Source: Hahella chejuensis KCTC 2396
GTDB lineage: Bacteria; Pseudomonadota; Gammaproteobacteria; Pseudomonadales; Oleiphilaceae
NCBI RefSeq assembly: GCF_000012985.1
Contig: NC_007645.1
Coordinates: 3,068,501 to 3,132,500, forward strand
Direction of reading: 5' to 3'
DNA length: 64,000 nt
Positions 60,415 through 64,000 of this stretch are shown here, piece by piece (position 1 is the stretch's first letter; each line of letters begins with the position of its first letter). A model generated the notes under the pieces. It saw only the letters and a list, made by a program, of their open reading frames with translations. It was not told where the DNA came from and made no database searches. The position numbers were made by a program, and so were the translations under genes.

Positions 60415-60521
60415 AATTTAGTCCTTCTAAGTAGTAAACCGAGCTTCTTCCTTTGCGATATTGCCAAGCTTTAAGAGAAACCTCTGTGAGTCGGCGATTA
60501 TACTATCACTATGAAAAATAT

Positions 60522-61184
60522 ATGAAATTCAACCACATTGCCGAGTATAGCACCGTCATGGATGTATTCTCCCCCTTCGATTTTTCCCACTATCTTGAAG
60601 CCCAGTCCGCACAGGGTGAGGATGCTCTTTTTGTACACGAAAGAGACGGTTGCATCTGGTTCTGCATCGCTGATGGAGCCGGTGGCCAAGCCGGAGGAAG
60701 GGAAGCGTCGCACTATGTGGCTGACGCGTTCTCGCAGATGCTTGAAGAAGAATTGCATTCACCAGATGAATTTGAGGGTCATTTACGGCGCTGGGATCAG
60801 GACATCGCGGCGATGTCTCTGTTGGGCGAAACGACGGCGGTGATTGGTAAAGTCACCAACGGCGAGGTGATTGGCGCCAGTGTCGGCGACTCTCAATGCT
60901 GGTTACTTAACCCGGAATTTGCGTATGAGCTGACGCAACTGCAAAGACGCAAGCCTCTGTTGGGGAGCGGGGAAGCGGTTCCAATCGGCTTTGGTCCTAT
61001 GGCCTCTCAGGGAATACTGGTTGTCGGTAGCGATGGCTTTTTCAATTACGTCTCGTTAACGCAAGTCAAACAGTTAGCGAACTCTGCTAGTGGCGCGACG
61101 GCGTCTCAGTTCGCCGATTTGGCGCGCAATAAAAAAGGCGCGCTGGCGGATGACCTGTCGATTATTGTGATTCGCCAGCCCTGA
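60522..61184 (+). CDS. PP2C-like protein phosphatase
   Basis: The start is uncertain: ATG 60522 and ATG 60558 (MDVFSPFDFS) are both in frame, and neither has a strong ribosome site. The 220-residue product has PP2C motifs: GEDALFVHERDG, CIADGAGGQAGGREAS (metal-binding Asp and DGAGG), VIGASVGDSQCWLL, GILVVGSDGFFNYVS and a C-terminal ADDLSIIVIRQ. It should dephosphorylate Ser/Thr on a cytosolic protein. No kinase is adjacent. Confidence 0.85.
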   Translation: MKFNHIAEYSTVMDVFSPFDFSHYLEAQSAQGEDALFVHERDGCIWFCIADGAGGQAGGREASHYVADAFSQMLEEELHSPDEFEGHLRRWDQDIAAMSLLGETTAVIGKVTNGEVIGASVGDSQCWLLNPEFAYELTQLQRRKPLLGSGEAVPIGFGPMASQGILVVGSDGFFNYVSLTQVKQLANSASGATASQFADLARNKKGALADDLSIIVIRQP

Positions 61185-61400
61185 ACCTTATCCCTCTACA
61201 AAAAAGTCGGAAAGGCGACAGTATCGCTTTGTTGAGAGCAGTTAGTGTTAACCGGGTTGAGCTTGATTGAATCCTGTTCATGTCTGGCGGGATTAGTCAT
61301 CCCTGTCTGTGAAAGAGCTCTTTTACACCATTCATTGCTGGAGAAGTGAGTCGTACCAGAAAAGACCTAATAAAGCATACAAGATCAAGGAGCTGAAGCG

Positions 61401-62681
61401 ATGCGAAAGAATAAAACGGGTCTGATCAAGGCGCACGGCGCCCACGGTAAAGTTCAAGGATTTGGCTGGGCGAGGCGGCTCAAGAAACTGGCGCAAGGCG
61501 TGACCGCCGTTGTATTAGCGATGGGCGCTTCAAGCATGGTGAGTGCGGAAACACAGACCGCCGCGTCGGAAATGCGGGATGTGTTGTTGGTGGGTAATGC
61601 GCAAAGCGGTACGGTGAGCTTTATTGATCCGCACACCTTTCTTAACCTGGGCTCAGTGAACGTGACTGAGGATAAAGAAGACCGCATTAGCGAAATGGGC
61701 ATCCTGAAGCTGTTGTACGATGCGTTCACCAACGAGAACGGCGGCGAGCGTAATGTGGACGATGTCTTTCTGTCCCCCGACGGAACGGTGCTGTATGTGT
61801 CCCGCGGATACCTCGGAGACGTGGCGGCGTTTGACCTGACTGCGCCGGGGCATCGCATGCTTTGGCGGCATCCGGTACCAGGCTTTCATGCGGATCATGC
61901 AGCGTTGTCGCCGGACGGTGGAACGTTGGTCGTATCAGACTCCACATCAAAGAAAGCTTTCTTGATTGACGCCGTCACCGGCAGACGCACTGGCGAATTC
62001 GCCACCGGGGACTTTCCCCATCAAAACGATTTTTCCCCTGACGGCAAGCGCATCTACAACACCAGTATCGGTAATGTTTTGTTGCCTCACGCTTTGAACT
62101 TTATGAAAGGGGAGAGATCATTACGCATCGTGGACGCGCAATCGCTGCAACTGCTGCGCACGATCAAGTTTCCCCAGGGAGTGCGTCCCAACGTGTTTAC
62201 GCCGGATGAGAAAACGCTATACGCCCAGCTTTCCTACTTACGCGGCTTCGTGAAAGTGGATCTGGAGCACGGCGCCATTACCCACACCGTGGAGTTGCCC
62301 GCCAGCGCGTTCGGGAAAGCCAACTACCCGAACTACGATGACTTCCCTAAAAATTCCGCTCATCACGGACTGGCGTTGTCCGGCGACGGCAAGAAGCTGT
62401 GTCTGGCTGGAACCATCGATAACTACGTCGCTATCGTCTCTACGGAAACCCTGGTCGCGGATCGCATTATGGATGGCTATGATCTTCCATATTGGGCGAC
62501 GACCAGCGCTGACGGCGTCTACTGCTTCGTTTCCAATAGCGTGGAAGGGACGGTTGGCGTATTCGATTACGACACCACCCAGGAAGCCGCCCGTATTCCT
62601 GTCGGCGAATTCCCCCAGCGTTCCCGCATGGGCAAAGCGCCGCAATCCGTGCTGGATAGCCTGGAGCCGATACAGGGTTAA
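61401..62681 (+). CDS. YncE-like beta-propeller protein, probably exported
   Basis: The 426-residue protein has a basic N-terminus and a signal-like segment (KKLAQGVTAVVLAMGASSMVSA, about 28-49). The rest is a repeated-strand beta-propeller of the YncE type: DVLLVGNAQSGTVSFID, DDVFLSPDGTVLYVSRGYLG, HAALSPDGGTLVVSDSTSKK, FSPDGKRIYNTS, VFTPDEKTLYAQLSYLRG and TTSADGVYCFVSNSVEGTV. It probably binds a protein or ligand in the periplasm. A short hairpin (62697-62717) follows the gene. Confidence 0.85.
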   Translation: MRKNKTGLIKAHGAHGKVQGFGWARRLKKLAQGVTAVVLAMGASSMVSAETQTAASEMRDVLLVGNAQSGTVSFIDPHTFLNLGSVNVTEDKEDRISEMGILKLLYDAFTNENGGERNVDDVFLSPDGTVLYVSRGYLGDVAAFDLTAPGHRMLWRHPVPGFHADHAALSPDGGTLVVSDSTSKKAFLIDAVTGRRTGEFATGDFPHQNDFSPDGKRIYNTSIGNVLLPHALNFMKGERSLRIVDAQSLQLLRTIKFPQGVRPNVFTPDEKTLYAQLSYLRGFVKVDLEHGAITHTVELPASAFGKANYPNYDDFPKNSAHHGLALSGDGKKLCLAGTIDNYVAIVSTETLVADRIMDGYDLPYWATTSADGVYCFVSNSVEGTVGVFDYDTTQEAARIPVGEFPQRSRMGKAPQSVLDSLEPIQG

Positions 62682-63154
62682 GTTAGCTTAAATCACAGAC
62701 GTCGTCGTGCGGCGTCTTTGTGAACAACCAATGCATGAATATTCACGTTGTACACTTTTTTCTTTTCCATCAATCACATACAGCTTGAAAGCAGAGATAC
62801 AATCACATAGTTGCATATCCCTTTTTATTCCCGTTTTTCGCCGCTTAAATGATGCATTAGAGTCTAGTCTCATTTGTATCGACCTTGTCTGAAAGCCTTG
62901 TCGTTCCTGGTCTTGCCGGATGTCTCCCCGGCGTCGCGGGTAGGCCCTGGTTCCTAGCATATCTGTCCGAATTGTAGGCCACTTTGTGAGCGTGTTAGCT
63001 TGGTCAGGCTGGGCGCCGATTTGGTCAGCTGTTGCGGGAGCGTCGTTGTGTCCCGAAATTAGCGTTCAGAATCAAGCAGGTAGCCGTTGTCAGAATAATC
63101 TAGAAAAAGCTGCCTGATGTTATTAACACCAATCGCCAATGAACTGATAGAACT
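62682..63154. other. intergenic region before the S1 protease gene
   Basis: After a hairpin (AGACGTCG/CGGCGTCT, 62697-62717; one G-T pair; tail TTTG) this region contains a run of AT-rich and then GC-mixed sequence without a credible gene. A 90-codon minus-strand frame at 62688-62960 shows no domain. The leader of the protease gene is at the end. Confidence 0.5.
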
Positions 63155-64000
63155 ATGAAACCGTTTCAAAAGAACCTGCTGGCAGGGATGATTGCCGGCC
63201 TCACCTTTAGCGGCGTGAGCTATGCGAATCCAAGCGCGCCGGAAGATCTAAGCGTATATCGCAATTTGACGCCCAAGATCGTCGGCGGTGAAGACGCCGC
63301 CGAGGGCGAATTTCCCTTTATGGTGTATCTGCAATACAACGGCGGCCAATGGTGCGGCGCGTCGGTGATAGATGATTATTATGTGCTCACTGCGGCGCAC
63401 TGTACCGCAGGCATTTCCGCCGAAAGCTTCAAAGCCGTGATCGGTCTGCACGATCAGAACGACATGCGCGATGCGCAGAAAATCCAGGTGGTGGAGGTGA
63501 TCAATCACCCTGAGTTTAATGAGCAGACCCTGGAAAACGACATCGCTTTGCTGAAACTGTCGGAGAAGGTGGATGAGAAATATACCCGCATTACTCTGGG
63601 TGACTCCACAGACATAATGCCCGGCAGCGATGTGACCGTGATCGGCTGGGGTGCGCTGCGCGAAGGCGGCGGCTCGCCGGATGTTCTGCAAAAAGTGGAC
63701 GTGCCAGTGGTGTCGCTTGAAGAATGTCGTATGGCTTACGGTGACGGCGCCATTTATGACTATAGCCTGTGCGCGGGCTTGGAGCAGGGCGGAAAAGACT
63801 CTTGTCAGGGCGACTCCGGCGGGCCTTTGTTTGTCAATCAGGCAGGCGAATTCCGCCAGTTGGGTATTGTGAGCTGGGGCGACGGTTGCGCCAGACCAGG
63901 AAAATACGGTGTGTATACCTCTGTGCCCAGCTTCAAGGAATGGGTGGCTTCTTACGTGGGCGGCGATACGCCTGATCCCGGCGACCCGGATGATCCAGAC
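63155..64000 (+). CDS. secreted trypsin-like serine protease, truncated by the window edge
   Basis: The 282 residues present include a signal peptide (FQKNLLAGMIAGLTFSGVSYA), a short propeptide ending before IVGGEDAAEG (activation site) and the S1 catalytic triad: His in LTAAHC, Asp in ENDIALL and Ser in GDSGGP. The specificity-pocket Asp is present in KDSCQGDSGGP, six residues before the Ser, indicating trypsin-like preference for Lys/Arg. The right end enters a DP-rich linker (GDTPDPGDPDDPD), as in other secreted marine proteases with extra C-terminal domains, which continue past the window. Confidence 0.93.
   Translation, partial: MKPFQKNLLAGMIAGLTFSGVSYANPSAPEDLSVYRNLTPKIVGGEDAAEGEFPFMVYLQYNGGQWCGASVIDDYYVLTAAHCTAGISAESFKAVIGLHDQNDMRDAQKIQVVEVINHPEFNEQTLENDIALLKLSEKVDEKYTRITLGDSTDIMPGSDVTVIGWGALREGGGSPDVLQKVDVPVVSLEECRMAYGDGAIYDYSLCAGLEQGGKDSCQGDSGGPLFVNQAGEFRQLGIVSWGDGCARPGKYGVYTSVPSFKEWVASYVGGDTPDPGDPDDPD

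Noticed and set aside
1-64000. CRISPR array, tRNA or rRNA genes, intact insertion sequence or prophage
   Set aside because: No regularly spaced direct repeats with unique spacers, no cloverleaf with a TTCRA loop, and no transposase, integrase or structural phage genes were seen.

Overview
The window is chromosomal DNA from a free-living, probably marine gammaproteobacterium. The evidence is protein style: a laminarinase with CBM6 and calcium-binding repeats, secreted S8, M28 and S1 proteases, an EAL-HDOD protein, a PAS/GAF/GGDEF protein and an HME-RND copper pump. The general character recalls Hahella or related Oceanospirillales, but this is an impression from protein families, not a database match. 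GC content is moderately high, with clearly AT-rich orphan genes at 20.4-21.5 kb and 44.2-44.8 kb. I found no rRNA, tRNA, CRISPR array, intact insertion sequence or prophage.

Layout. 1-5.4 kb (minus): the start of a large FAAL-ACP-KS-AT-DH polyketide synthase that runs off the left edge. 5.4-12.7 kb: a 57-residue membrane protein, a DUF697 protein, a beta-barrel-like outer-membrane protein, a diguanylate cyclase, small orphans, an OmpA-domain remnant and a TraB-like orphan. 13.0-15.4 kb: divergent D-serine dehydratase and LysR regulator with a perfect 14-bp inverted repeat between them. 16-26 kb: EAL-HDOD protein, secreted subtilase, an AT-rich two-gene unit, an Mpo1-like membrane protein and a 1140-residue laminarinase/nuclease fusion. 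26-36.8 kb: GST, TPR-like protein, arsenite methyltransferase, GNAT and AraC proteins, a methionine-aminopeptidase-like protein lacking its metal ligands, a stand-alone DnaB-type ATPase, an RBBP9-like hydrolase and a frameshifted gene. 37-44.8 kb: an aldo/keto-reductase protein with a non-catalytic N-terminal extension, a membrane-bound AraC regulator, an exported hydrolase, several small orphans and a CHMI-like isomerase. 45.7-47.2 kb: secreted leucyl aminopeptidase. 47.7-56.1 kb: copper/silver efflux locus (small His/Met-rich membrane protein, CusC, CusB with a fused CusF domain, CusA, cupredoxin), followed by a SUKH-type immunity-like protein overlapping a cytochrome c. 56-64 kb: SUMF1-fold protein, Nudix hydrolase, LprI-like protein, flavin-binding protein, PP2C-like phosphatase, beta-propeller and a truncated trypsin-like protease.

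Two dispersed repeat families dominate the intergenic DNA. One is a ~147-bp element of up to five consecutive hairpins, with full copies at 15.7 and 47.5 kb, partial copies at 12.9 and 36.9 kb, and a possible relic between dsdA and its regulator. Its last hairpin shows compensatory base changes. The second is a ~27-bp REP-like sequence present five or more times, twice as inverted pairs (REPIN-like). A third hairpin pair at 11.7 kb also shows compensatory changes. Many long open frames opposite the high-GC genes are antisense artefacts and are not annotated.

How the parts work together: the clearest functional units are the copper efflux operon, the D-serine catabolism pair, and the exported polymer-degrading enzymes (laminarinase, proteases). 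Most other genes are stand-alone accessory genes.
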